From contig RPFO01000041.1 of NCBI GenBank assembly GCA_009746045.1, positions 4,408,920-4,472,919 of the forward strand: 64,000 nucleotides of DNA, written 5' to 3'. The notes under the pieces were generated by a model. That model made no database searches. It was given only the letters and a program-made list of their open reading frames with translations, and had not been told where the DNA came from. The position numbers and the translations under genes are program-made. Every line of letters starts with the position of its first letter. The first letter of the stretch is position 1. The stretch is from Mesostigma viride (Eukaryota; Streptophyta; Mesostigmatophyceae; Mesostigmatales; Mesostigmataceae). Below, in pieces: positions 32,728 through 44,361 of this stretch.

Positions 32728-34972
32728 GTAGCATCACCCCCCCACATGTATTGATACGTACGTAGCATCACCCCCCACATGTATTGATACGTAGCATCAC
32801 CCCCCCACATGTATTAATACGTAGCATCCCCCCCCACATGTATTGATACGTAGCAGCACCCCCCCACATGTATTGATACGTAGCAGCACCCCCCCACATG
32901 TATTGATACGTAGCAGCACCCCCCCACATGTATTGATACGTAGCAGCACCCCCCCACATGTATTGATACGTAGCAGCACCCCCCCACATGTATTGATACG
33001 TAGCAGCACCCCCCCACATGTATTGATACGTAGCAGCACCCCCCCACATGTATTGATACGTAGCAGCACCCCCCCACATGTATTGATACGTAGCAGCACC
33101 CCCCCACATGTATTGATACGTAGCAGCACCCCCCCACATGTATTGATACGTAGCAGCACCCCCCCACATGTATTGATACGTAGCAGCACCCCCCCACATG
33201 TATTGATACGTAGCAGCACCCCCCCACATGTATTGATACGTAGCACCCCCCCCACATGTATTGATACGTAGCAGCACCCCCCCACATGTATTGATACGTA
33301 GCAGCACCCCCCACATGTATTGATACGTAGCAGCACCCCCCCACATGTATTGATACGTAGCAGCACCCCCCCACATGTATTGATACGTAGCAGCACCCCC
33401 CCACATGTATTGATACGTAGCAGCACCCCCCCACATGTATTGATACGTAGCAGCACCCCCCCACATGTATTGATACGTAGCAGCACCCCCCCACATGTAT
33501 TGATACGTAGCAGCACCCCCCCACATGTATTGATACGTAGCAGCACCCCCCCACATGTATTGATACGTAGCAGCACCCCCCCACATGTATTGATACGTAG
33601 CAGCACCCCCCCACATGTATTGATACGTAGCAGCACCCCCCCACATGTATTGATACGTAGCAGCACCCCCCCACATGTATTGATACGTAGCAGCACCCCC
33701 CCACATGTATTGATACGTAGCACCCCCCCCACATGTATTGATACGTAGCAGCACCCCCCACATGTATTGATACGTAGCAGCACCCCCCACATGTATTGAT
33801 ACGTAGCAGCACCCCCCCACATGTATTGATACGTAGCAGCACCCCCCACATGTATTGATACGTAGCATCCCCCCCCACATGTATTGATACGTAGCAGCAC
33901 CCCCCCACATGTATTGATACGTAGCAGCACCCCCCCACATGTATTGATACGTAGCAGCACCCCCCCACATGTATTGATACGTAGCAGCACCCCCCACATG
34001 TATTGATACGTAGCAGCACCCCCCCACATGTATTGATACGTAGCAGCACCCCCCCACATGTATTGATACGTAGCAGCACCCCCCCACATGTATTGATACG
34101 TAGCAGCACCCCCCCACATGTATTGATACGTAGCAGCACCCCCCCACATGTATTGATACGTAGCAGCACCCCCCACATGTATTGATACGTAGCAGCACCC
34201 CCCCACATGTATTGATACGTAGCAGCACCCCCCCACATGTATTGATACGTAGCAGCACCCCCCCACATGTATTGATACGTAGCACCCCCCCACATGTATT
34301 GATACGTAGCAGCACCCCCCCACATGTATTGATACGTAGCAGCACCCCCCCACATGTATTGATACGTAGCAGCACCCCCCCACATGTATTGATACGTAGC
34401 AGCACCCCCCACATGTATTGATACGTAGCACCCCCCCCACATGTATTGATACGTAGCAGCACCCCCCCACATGTATTGATACGTAGCAGCACCCCCCCAC
34501 ATGTATTGATACGTAGCAGCACCCCCCCACATGTATTGATACGTAGCAGCACCCCCCCACATGTATTGATACGTAGCAGCACCCCCCCACATGTATTGAT
34601 ACGTAGCAGCACCCCCCCACATGTATTGATACGTAGCAGCACCCCCCCACATGTATTGATACGTAGCAGCACCCCCCCACATGTATTGATACGTAGCAGC
34701 ACCCCCCCACATGTATTGATACGTAGCAGCACCCCCCCACATGTATTGATACGTAGCAGCACCCCCCCACATGTATTGATACGTAGCAGCACCCCCCCAC
34801 ATGTATTGATACGTAGCAGCACCCCCCCACATGTATTGATACGTAGCAGCACCCCCCCACATGTATTGATACGTAGCAGCACCCCCCCACATGTATTGAT
34901 ACGTAGCAGCACCCCCCCACATGTATTGATACGTAGCAGCACCCCCCCACATGTATTGATACGTAGCAGCAC
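32728..34972 (-). repeat. C-rich satellite array B, 30-bp unit, about 75 copies
   Basis: The unit is ACCCCCCCACATGTATTGAT plus ACGTAGCAGC, nearly invariant apart from C-run length and occasional loss of CAG. Because 30 is a multiple of three, all frames look open for hundreds of codons; these are artefacts. The orientation switches relative to array A at about 32728. Confidence 0.95.
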
Positions 34973-34977
34973 AATTT

Positions 34978-35696
34978 TAGTCAGCCTACCATCCACGTTG
35001 CGGCAAAAGATCACCTTTTTTTGTGTTTCGGCAAAATGAAGATTTCTTGCAAACTATCGTTATGCAGGCAGGTAGCAACGTCCGATGTTATAATCCGGCA
35101 GGTAGCATGCAAACGTCGAAACGATATGAAGGGGAAAAAAAGCATCAAACAGGAGCACCGATTAGAAACGCAGCAAATGCAGTATGTGCACATCTACACC
35201 TACAACCTAACCAGACCAAAGGCATAGCAAACATGGAAAGGGTGACCCAAGTGAAAGCCTAGCACCACCATGATCGACATGTGCGAGACCAAGAAACGCT
35301 CCATGGCAACTAGACTAAAGGGATGGATGCCAGATGTGGATTAGGATCGGCTTAGCTGACTCTACCGAGATGTCTGCAGGGTTTCGCTAGCAACGAAAAG
35401 AAGGAAGCCAGACATTTTTATCACTCTTGCTGCAACATAGAGTTTCTTGCGATGGCAGCAAGGACATGTCTTCGCCCAGCTGGCTAACTGTGTCGTCGGC
35501 GTGCATGCGCTGTTTAGTTGCCGTTTTTGATAGAACGCAGTTTGTCAGCCTACCATCCACGATGCGGCAAAAGCTCACCTTTTTTCTTTATGCGGGAAAA
35601 TGAAGACCGATTGCCTTAATTGCTTGAAGACCGATTTCCTTTCGTTATGCACAGGTAGCAAAGCGATGTTGTAAAAAAGCAGGTAGCATGCAAACG
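34978..35696 (+). repeat. Spacer with a 160-bp direct duplication
   Basis: GTCAGCCTACCATCCACG...CGGCAAAAG...CACCTTTTTT and GCAGGTAGCATGCAAACG occur at 34978-35115 and again, diverged, at 35536-35696. Between the copies I see no gene. Confidence 0.7.
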
Positions 35697-36291
35697 GTTG
35701 CAGCTGGTTACTATTAGCTATGGGGTCTCTCTGCGGCTGCGCTTCTTTTTCGATGGGCGATGGGACGGTCGCAATTCGCAAACCGGACGCGGCGTCACAG
35801 GGCTGAACGGTATTGAAAAAATTGGAAATGTGCATCCTCGTTCCTCCCCACGGAACTGAAAACTGGAAGCGCGGCGCTGGTGCAAAAGCTCGATCCCATC
35901 TTTTGGAACCAAGCTAGCGGATTGGACGACATCCAATATGCCGTCACCCGTGCTTGTGGCCGCAGGTATAAAAAGAGACGACCTCCAGCCCATTTACCTG
36001 GGAACATTCGGATGTTTGGCTGACATCGTTACCATGCAGAAATGTACAATGAGGTTCTGGGTTCGATTCCTGGTGTGGTCATGGAAATAAATTTTTTTCT
36101 GCACATCTACTGAAATCAGTCATAGCACCAAACGGTCACGCTGCAGCGAGACGCTATAGCCCTGGAGGCCGCTGATAAACCTGACATCCGGTATGTCTTA
36201 CTATCATAGATTGCCGAACTATATAATAATAATAGTCTATACCACTTTTTCTTGTAAATCATTTACTAAATAATGATTCTATATACTTTAA
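35697..36291. other. Non-coding spacer with a tRNA-like T-arm
   Basis: No gene seen. Degenerate CTGCAG-type palindromes lie near 35721 and 36132-36154. At 36055-36080 the sequence CTGGGTTCGATTCCTGG can fold as a T-arm with a B box. No matching acceptor or D-arm is present, so this is a SINE-like remnant and not a tRNA gene. Confidence 0.45.
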
Positions 36292-37980
36292 CCCCTAAAT
36301 GGTCTGAGATCCTGCCGATAAATCGGCTGGATCTTCACAATTTTGCAAACCAGATGCCATCCAACCTACCCATATCCAATGGCTGTCCTTGGGGGCCAAG
36401 CATGTCCATGAGTTGCCCTTCGGGTTGGTATATCACAACCTCACATATATGCAGGGTAGGCCATATATAACTGCCGTCAAAGTCAGGGGGGTCAAGACGC
36501 GCGTTTTCATTTTTGGTAGAATGTGCATTTTGAATTATGTTATAAGACCTAGGCACCTACCACTTCAGGGATGATAAAAAATTAGTTCCTGAAAAGTTTG
36601 AGCCATTGGGGTCATCATTTGGGTGGGTATACCAGCAGTTACACTCAGTACAGCCCATAGGGGTACCGTTGGTAAAAAGCAACCAAGGGGGTAGGGGTGG
36701 GCATACTACCTACTAATATGGCCACCAACCATGCCAAACAATACATTTCCCTTCCACAATGATGGGGAAACATAACTGCATCATCACACTGCCCTTACAT
36801 GGCACCTATGTGCAGGTGCCACCTTGTCCATGCACGTAGGTAACGTGGTACGGATACCCTACGCAAGGCATGCATTCTAGGAGGCAGCCACCAACAAACT
36901 AGTGATGTTGAGCCTATTTCAGCCTGCCCTAGCAAGGATAAACTAGGCCTAAGTTGATATAGCTTGCCAGGTGATGGCCAGCACACCTGGTGGCACATGC
37001 TGTCAATGGGAAGCTTTTACTCACCAGTTACGTGCTTGATGATGCCACAGAGACCAGTCAACTGCCTCACACTCATGCAATATGTGTATGGGAAATGTAT
37101 AACAAACATATATGGAGGTATTTAAACCCATACAGCCTCTAAAACTTATCACCATCACCCTGTGGCAGGTCAACTGACTGAGGGAAGCATCTAAGAAGGG
37201 TGTTTTAGAAAGGGGCCAGGCCAGGGTCAAGAAAGAGCATGAATAATGCAAAAAGAATGTGCTACACAAGCTAGAACGTATATATAAACGTCAAACATCG
37301 ATAGGACAACGATGCTTAAGCTTTGCCAGGCATGGATGGCGTTACCTTGGCCCAGGCGGTGGCCGCAAAATGGCGCATTTCGGCACACCAAAGTTGTGCA
37401 GCATGGTCGCTGGATTCGGCGATTTCTGGCCACCCTTGCACGTTTACGACTACTATGTATCATAAAAAGTACAAAGAAACCAATGTATCCTTTAAAATAC
37501 GCCGGAAAGGTATTGCTGTCAACGTTTCTATCGTCCGGCCTGATCGCAGTTATTTCCAGCAAGAACGCTGCCGACACCTATCAAATGGCATTCCCGCGAA
37601 CCAAAAATTGGCCTGTATGATCTTTAGGACGTATAAAATCAATATCCTAAGTTTGGACAGAAAATTCGAACGCAAACGTCAATGCCATGCGTGGGCGCAA
37701 GCCGCCATGGCCAGGTCGTCGTTTTCCGGAATGCACGTTGTACGTGAAAAAGTACCCTGACCCCTTGTACTTTGACCGGCCAGAACACCTCTATAGCTTT
37801 GTCAAAAGTATGCAAACCCTAGTACCATGCTGTGAAGAATTTTATAAACTTTCGATCTTCTCAGCTAAACTTTTCCTAATTCTCAATAGATTTCGCGGCA
37901 TCTGGTCCCCCGAGAAGGGGCCGATGCATCGGCTGGAACTCGATTTTTGGCGGAAAATCGGCAGCAAGACCATTTAGGGG
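36292..37980. mobile_element. Second piggyBac-like non-autonomous element, 1,689 bp
   Basis: TTAA at 36288-36291 and 37981-37984 flank inverted termini CCCCTAAATGGTCT and AGACCATTTAGGGG. The similarity continues imperfectly (TGCCGAT...CGGC). The internal frames show no transposase motif. It differs in sequence from the 14498-16221 element but uses the same TTAA target, and is nested in the 23-kb transposon. Confidence 0.8.
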
Positions 37981-38086
37981 TTAACATACCATATTATTAA
38001 AGTATGTGGAATTTAACCATGCTATTCACAATATATTATAAAATCTTTTGCAAAATATACTGTAATTAGTATATATATTTTCTGAT

Positions 38087-38629
38087 GTGGTGCTGGACTT
38101 TGAGGGGGGTGGACGGCATCTGCTTATTGACGTTTCGGTGGCGCGGCCCTTGGCTCTTAGCCACGTGGCTGGGGCCTCCCTCACGGCAGGTTACACGGCG
38201 GACCGGGCGGAGCGGGCCAAGCTCCTGGCCTATGGCGACGTCGGGCACCATCGTGTGGTGCCCTTTGTCCTGGAGGAGTTTGGGGCCATGGGGCCCCTGA
38301 CCTCCGCCTTCTTCAAGGAGTGTTGCCGGCTCCGGGAGGACCGGCTGGACCTGGAGGGCCAGCGGGCCCCATGGTCGGCGCGGACCTGGACGTCATATTG
38401 GCGTCAGCGCTTGTCGGTGGCGCTGACTCGGGCCATGGCTGACATCATGCTCCGCCGTACGCGGGCTGATTTTGCGGTGCAGCAGGGCTATTAGGTTCCT
38501 CCCGTTAGGCGTTTCCATTGGTCTTATCGTAGTATAGAGCTTTGACATGGCTCTGTATATAGGTTTATAGCTGGGCGTTTGCTTTGGTTTGAGTGATTTC
38601 ACTCTGTTGTAAGTAATTATATTTTTTAA
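38087..38629 (+). mobile_element. 5'-truncated RLE-type LINE with 16-bp target duplication
   Basis: The frame (38087-38494) covers only the end of the endonuclease domain and C-terminus (LLIDVSVARP, PFVLEEFGAMGP, WSARTWTSYWRQRLS) and is about 70% similar by eye to the full LINE at 3511. It has a roughly 135-bp 3' tail without poly(A), ending GTAAGTAATTATATTTTTTAA. ATATATATTTTCTGAT flanks it on both sides (38071-38086 and 38630-38645). 5' truncation plus a variable-length duplication is the mark of target-primed reverse transcription. Confidence 0.92.
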
Positions 38630-38645
38630 ATATATATTTTCTGAT

Positions 38646-39049
38646 AAACAATTTTATCAATGCTACTGTGTTATTTTTGTTATTCTCGCCATGCAGGTAT
38701 CTGAGTGTTCTGGGAGAACTAATAAGAGAATGAGCCGCGAAGGTGAGGAAAACCTGAAATCTTTTCGTCCTTATTGGGGTCTCTCTGCAGCTAGACCATT
38801 TATTACCACAAGCAATAGCTTAAATTCAAGGGTCTCGCTGCAGCTAGACCCTCTTTATGGTTGCTATAAAATTAATGAATCAGAAGTCTGTGATTTAACA
38901 ATCGCACGCCGCAATGAAGGGTCTAGCTGCAGCGAGACCCCAATCTTGGTCGGGGTATGCTAAGTTCACCACATCAGGTAATCTTTTCGTCTAACGGAAA
39001 AAGCCCCTCTAAGGGTCTAGCTGCAGCTAGACCCCAATCGTGGTAAAAA
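38646..39049. other. Upstream region of the transposase-like gene
   Basis: It contains four CTGCAG palindromes in 260 bp (38777, 38829, 38919, 39012), the last ending about 15 bp before the ATG at 39050. No ORF of note. It could hold the promoter, but I see no clear TATA element. Confidence 0.5.
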
Positions 39050-42000
39050 ATGATACACTTTCGAACTTTGTCTGTAATTGTCGCTTTTCCCAACGATACT
39101 CGATTTGCATGGATTTCGTTGTGCCGGTCGTCATGGCATGCAGCACGCGAACGGGTGGGAGTTTTCGCCCTTGCGTCCGGTCGTCCAGGATTCAGTGCAA
39201 TTAAGTTGAACACCGGGACGAAGCAGTCAACTGGCGCAAAAAGGGTTTTCGGAGATGAGAACCAGAATCCAGCGCAGCCTGAAGCCAAGGAAGTCAAGCG
39301 GCCGGGAGAATACTCGAAATCAAAGAGGGTTATTGGGGAATATTTCGCTGACCAGGCGTTTGAAGCGGCTCAGGCGATGACAAAACCCGAGGGGTGGGGG
39401 CCGGCTTTCGACCAGATGATTGCTGGCTTTAACTCTAGGGCCGCTGAACTAGGTCACGGGAAGTATCATGAGGAGGCGAAAAAGCTTTACAATCAGGAGC
39501 GGATGGCAGAACTGAACAGGTTCTGGGTGGCTCGGATTAACGGCTTTTTTGATGGTCTGACCAAAAGCGACGCAGACAGAGACGTCAGGATGGTGCTGAT
39601 GTCCACGCTTTACTGTGGTGACGACTTGGAGAAGGAGTTTTCGGCCGCGGAGTTGGAGAACCTGACGGGGATGGACGCCAAGAAGATTCGCGGAATTCGC
39701 GCGATACGAAGGCAGCAGAAGTTGGACTACCTCAGACACGCGCAGGCTCGCAAGGGGCGCCCTTTGCCGCAATTCGTGATTGACGCGATAGTGGACGCGT
39801 GGATGCACGATGATGAGTCGCGCGCCTCCTCCCAGATGAAGGATGTCAAGCGCACTTACAGCAGGGAGGGTCATGGCAATCGCGGGGTGCTCGTCGCCGT
39901 TGAGGGAGCGCGCTATTACATGACCTCGAAGGAGGACATGTACAATCACTTTCTCGAAAAGCATGCGTACTGGAACAAAAGGAGTGACAGTTAGGTTAAT
40001 ATTGTGCGGAAACCTTTTTGCCACTTGGGCTTCTCAGGTTCCGCACAATATTACCGGCGATAACCACTCGCCGGACACTCAAGTTCACGACGTCGTGAAC
40101 TTGAGTGTCCGGCGAGTGGTTATCGCCGGTAATATTGTGCGGAACCTGAGAAGCCCAAGTGGCAAAAAGGTTTCCGCACAATATTAACCTAACTAAAACC
40201 TAGCCTCTTGGGGCGAGGACGAATCACTAGGCTCGGAACACCCGTATGCATGAATATGATCGAATATAAGCATCTCGTTGGTGCAAATATGATTAGAGCC
40301 GGGTGCCAAATCGGAACGAATTATTCCCCAAATAATCCGCTTCCGAGTGGATTCGAACCTGCGCCCCGCAAGGATCCAGGTCTTAGTTAGGTTAATATTG
40401 TGCGGAAACCTTTTTGCCACTTGGGCTTCTCAGGTTCCGCACAATATTACCGGCGATAACCACTCGCCGGACACTCAAGTTCACGACGTCGTGAACTTGA
40501 GTGTCCGGCGAGTGGTTATCGCCGGTAATATTGTGCGGAACCTGAGAAGCCCAAGTGGCAAAAAGGTTTCCGCACAATATTAACCTTTCTAAGACCTGGA
40601 TCCTTGCGGGGCGCAGGTTCGAATCCACTCGGAAGCGGATTATTTGGGGAATAATTCGTTCCGATTTGGCACCCGGCTCTAATCATATTTGCACCAACGA
40701 GATGCTTATATTCGATCATATTCATGCATACGGGTGTTCCGAGCCTAGTGATTCGTCCTCGCCCCAAGAGGCTAGGTTTTAGTTAGGTTAATATTGTGCG
40801 GAAACCTTTTTGCCACTTGGGCTTCTCAGGTTCCGCACAATATTACCGGCGATAACCACTCGCCGGACACTCAAGTTCACGACGTCGTGAACTTGAGTGT
40901 CCGGCGAGTGGTTATCGCCGGTAATATTGTGCGGAACCTGAGAAGCCCAAGTGGCAAAAAGGTTTCCGCACAATATTAACCTAACTGTGACCAGTATGAT
41001 AAGGACGTGGGCATTCACGTGGGCTACACGACCTTCTGCAAATACGCGCCCGATTGCATCAAGGGCAAGTGGAAGGAGAGGAACCTGTGCGCGTGTGAGA
41101 AGCACGTCACCATGCAGTCGGCCATGGGGGCGTGGACCAAGCACTGCAATGCGAACCACGGCAAGAACTGCAAGTGTGGCGCGGAGTGTGCGGGATGCTC
41201 CAAGTACAGACAGCCGGACGGTACTTGCGGAATGTGGAAAGCCATTCACTCGACGGACTGGATCAAGCACTTTCACTGCCCGGTGTCCGCCGAGACTGAC
41301 GGCAGGGATAACGGGCTGCGTGAAGGGGGCGGAATGGGCGGGGGGATGGAAGAGGGGGAGGGGGAAGATGAATGGCGGGGACGGGACCTGGAAGACCTCG
41401 ACATTTCTGAGAGGCTGGTGGAGGACGAAGATGGGGTGCCGAGGACGGAGAGGGTTCACCGCATACTGAAGATGGCGTGTGTGGAGGGGTTCTGTCCTGA
41501 GGAATCATGCGGCATCCATAATAACTGGGTGCAGTGTGATCGGGACAAGAATTCCACGGAGATTCTGAATTGGTTCAAGTTCGAGATGGTGGAGCAGACT
41601 GTGACCCGAGGGGTGAGGGTGAGTAGGTTTCGAATTTATTTCTCCGTTAAAATGTTGTTGACTTTTTGTTTTTGTGACCTATAGCTGCAGCGAGACCCTT
41701 TGTGAGTTGCAGTTAAATGATCGAAATGCGATTTTATTGCAAATCGAAACTGTCTGCGGACCTTTGCGAAACAGGGCGAGACCGATGGCAGGGCGGCGAA
41801 GAAGGTGAAGCGGCCCGAGCAAGTCCAAATGAGGTCCACCCCAGCTGAGCTGCGGGACGAGATTCTTAAGAGGTGGGACAAGTTCACCGTGCACTGCTTT
41901 ACGGCCTGGTCGCAGGCGGATACAATCAAGGATCGGGAGAAGAATCTGAGAGAGGGGGACGTGCTCGTGCACGGCGACTGGGCCGAGAACTACGAGAACA

Positions 42001-43705
42001 GCAGCTACGTCCAACTGCAGTCGCAGTACTTCCACAAGCGCAGCCACATCCTGATGCCCATGATCGTGCGTTATCGGCTCAACGGCGAGCTGGAAAAGCG
42101 CGTCTTCTTTTTCCTGGGGGATTCCAGTATCAAGCGGGGCGAGCGCGCACTCGTATACGCTCTTCGCAAGATTCTGGAAACCCTGCGGGTAGAAGTAGGG
42201 GTACAGGTGCGAAACCTGTACATGTGCTCGGACAACTGCGCGGTGCAGTTTAAGTCCAGGTACGTGATTAACCAGATTAACGGTCTGCTCATGGGGGATC
42301 CCGACCTGCAGGCCTTTGAGTTCCACTACATGGGGGAGCAGCATGGGAAGGGGGAGGTGGATGGTCAAGGAGCGAAGTGCAAGTGCGTCTTGAGGGAAAT
42401 GCAGAGGATTCCCGAAAACCAGCACATACTTGAGACCCACCAGCTAGTCGCCTACTTGAACCAGAACTGGCAGGGCGGCAAGACATCAAGCAGGGAGTCG
42501 GCCCGCGCGCGGGCCGAGAACGTCACTCGCCACTTCTTCCTTTTACCCCCGGTACGGAATTGTGTGTTATTTCAGGTTTTAAGACGTCAACTGCCGCTGT
42601 TCTATAAAAATTCAAACCCAATAAAGGTATCTCTGCAGAGAGACCCTATATACTGTCCATGGGTTGCTTTTCTTTTAGGTATGAAATTTCGCTTGTTCTT
42701 TCGGTATGAAGGGGTCTCTCTGCAGCTATACCCTGTGTCGAATTTCGATCACTTGATATCTTGTCGTACGTTGTTATTATGATTCGAATGGGGTCTCTCT
42801 GCAGCTATACCCTGTGTCGAATTTTGATCACTTGATATCTTGTCGTACGTTTTATTTGATTCGAAGGGGTCTCTCTGCAGCTATACCCTGTTTTATTGAT
42901 TTTTGGTCAATTTTGCTAACTTGAACGGTATTCTTTTTGCCCTAACTATTTGATGACAGGACGTCGAGTCCGGCCGACGCGCGGAGGTTGAGGAGGTGCC
43001 TGGCATCAAGAAGGCGCATTGGTGGCGACTGGACAAGTCCGACCCTGGCCTTTTGATGATTAGGCGCTATTCCTGCTACTGTCCGCCCTGTTTGGCTGGG
43101 CGGTTTGAGGGATGTCTAAGCGAGTGGTCGTTTATCATCGAGTTCAATGATGCAGGAAGCTCGATGAAAACTGTCCGTTTGCTGCCACCGAGCCAGCCCA
43201 ACCCTCCGGTTCGCATGGTGACGCGGGGGGAGCAGCTGAAGGACAAGCGGGAGGCGATGGGCCGGCAGATGAGACTCCACGACTATGTGGCAGTTCCATC
43301 GGACAAGGACACGGATCACGATCCCATCCACCCGTTCTGGTTGGCTGAGGTTGTAAGCGAAGCCGGGCCGATCGTGTTAGACGAGAACTTCGAGAGGTGG
43401 GTCGAGGGCCGGAACGGACGGAGAAGGAGCTGTTCCTCGCCGGGAACGGCATTCTTCCCGTTCGGATTTGGAAGCGGGATAAGCATGACCCCCTGCATTT
43501 CACGCTCAACGTTGAGGATTGGCCACCGTCACGCCAGCCCGAGCTTGTGAATTGCTATCTCTGCGTCGCTCCGGCTCTCCGGCTAGAAGCACGCGTCCGC
43601 AGCGACGGAATGTGTGCCGACATCAGGATGAGCAAGGAGCTCGACAAGTGGCTTACTACGCTGGTGATCAAGGATGAAGCCCCGGAGGGGCCGGCACCGA
43701 CTTAA
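39050..43705 (+). CDS. Transposase-like gene of the 23-kb transposon (multi-exon, interrupted)
   Basis: Exon 1 runs 39050-39988 and continues at 40992 to about 41618, split by the giant palindrome; the frame is in phase when that is removed. Exon 2 is about 41777-42552 and exon 3 about 42961-43705, with GT/AG edges. The second part of exon 1 is Cys-rich (CKYAPDC, CACEKH, CKCGAECAGC), probably zinc-binding. Exon 2 has GDWAENY (Asp 41976), SDNCAVQFKSRY (Asp 42231) and HGKGEVDGQG (42342-42371), an RNase H-fold-like spacing of acidic residues expected of a DDE/D transposase. Exon 3 has another Cys cluster (CYCPPCLAGRFEGC) and a 1-nt shift near 43410. Introns contain CTGCAG palindromes. Catalytic residues are inferred. 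Confidence 0.65.
39989..40986. mobile_element. Giant hierarchical palindrome element, second type, 998 bp
   Basis: The centre lies between 40487 and 40488. P copies of 206 bp (39989-40194, 40385-40590, 40781-40986) alternate with inverted 190-bp U copies (40195-40384, 40591-40780). Only a 2-3 base mismatch near 40588 was seen. Each half of P contains an internal hairpin (TAATATTGTGCGGA...TCCGCACAATATTA). Termini are AGTT and AACT, as in the first element. The target duplication GTGAC is at 39984-39988 and 40987-40991. It interrupts the transposase-like gene in frame between Asp and Gln codons. The overlapping small frames are by-products. Confidence 0.92.
40591..40780 (+). repeat. U module of the second palindrome, tRNA-like head
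   Basis: It begins AAGACCTGG and has GGTTCGAATCC at 40616-40626, a B box in a T-arm-like context, followed by GGATTATTTGGGG. The start resembles the distal part of a class II (Leu/Ser-like) tRNA. The inverted copy at 40195-40384 has its B box at 40349-40359. It ends AGGTTTTAG, compared with AGGTTTTAAG in the first element. Confidence 0.5.
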
Positions 43706-43990
43706 ATTAACAAGAAATTGGGGTCTCGCTGCGGGTAGACGACGCCCTAGTTTCGGCTCGTATTATATCTTTAGAGTGGGGCTTCAGTAGGGTGTAAAAA
43801 GGTGGCCGCATATATTGTATATATTTTTCGAGATCTTTCTGTGGTCAAGTTTAAGGGTAGTTGATAATTTTTTGCGGCCTTCAATTAACAGTTATTTTTT
43901 ACTGCAACATAATTTTATGCTGTATATTTAAATAATGATAAGGATTTCGATATTTTTTTGCACAATCTATTCGACATTTGTTTCTGCATG

Positions 43991-44208
43991 TCGAGAATTT
44001 ATTGCTCCACCCCCACAAAAAAAATCGTTCCGGAACTGTTCGAAGCGAATAGCACTGACAGGTTTCGAACCCGGGTCCACATTATGTTCGGAGTGAGGTA
44101 GGCCAGCCATCATGTTCCGCACTCAAATCTGGCTCGGGTCCGATCCCTTCATGCTCTTCGCTTCGAACAGCTCCGGAACAAGTTTTTTGGGGTTGGAGCA
44201 ATAAATAC
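43991..44208. mobile_element. Small foldback element with tRNA-like interior, about 215 bp
   Basis: Arms of about 55 bp are inverted copies: TTTATTGCTCCA, then GTTCCGGA..TGTTCGAAGCGAA. The interior on the minus strand holds TGGCTGGCCTACC and, about 40 bp later, GGGTTCGAAACC, which resemble polymerase III A and B boxes. On the plus strand GGTCCGATCCC is also B-box-like. No target duplication was identified. Confidence 0.6.
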
Positions 44209-44361
44209 TTATTTGCCGGGCGCAGTTGTCATTCCGCCTAGTACAATTGCGTCACTAGTACAATTTTTGTCTGGGTACGGTACGAACCAATAACGCAATA
44301 TTTAGTATCTAATCGCCGCTGCTCTTGCTGAATTTTATCCGGAAGCTGAAACAGGTGTCCG

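Noticed and set aside
32768-35014. Open frames of more than 700 codons on the minus strand (and several on the plus strand)
   Set aside because: They are translations of a 30-bp satellite; any frame without a stop in one unit stays open for the whole array.
31140-38640. CRISPR-like array, because of many short regular palindromic repeats
   Set aside because: The CTGCAG palindromes are unevenly spaced, lack unique spacers of fixed length and lie in introns of a eukaryotic transposon.
39449-41508. Repeated 60-83-residue frames in and around the palindrome
   Set aside because: They appear in mirrored pairs on both strands, as any frame in a palindrome must.
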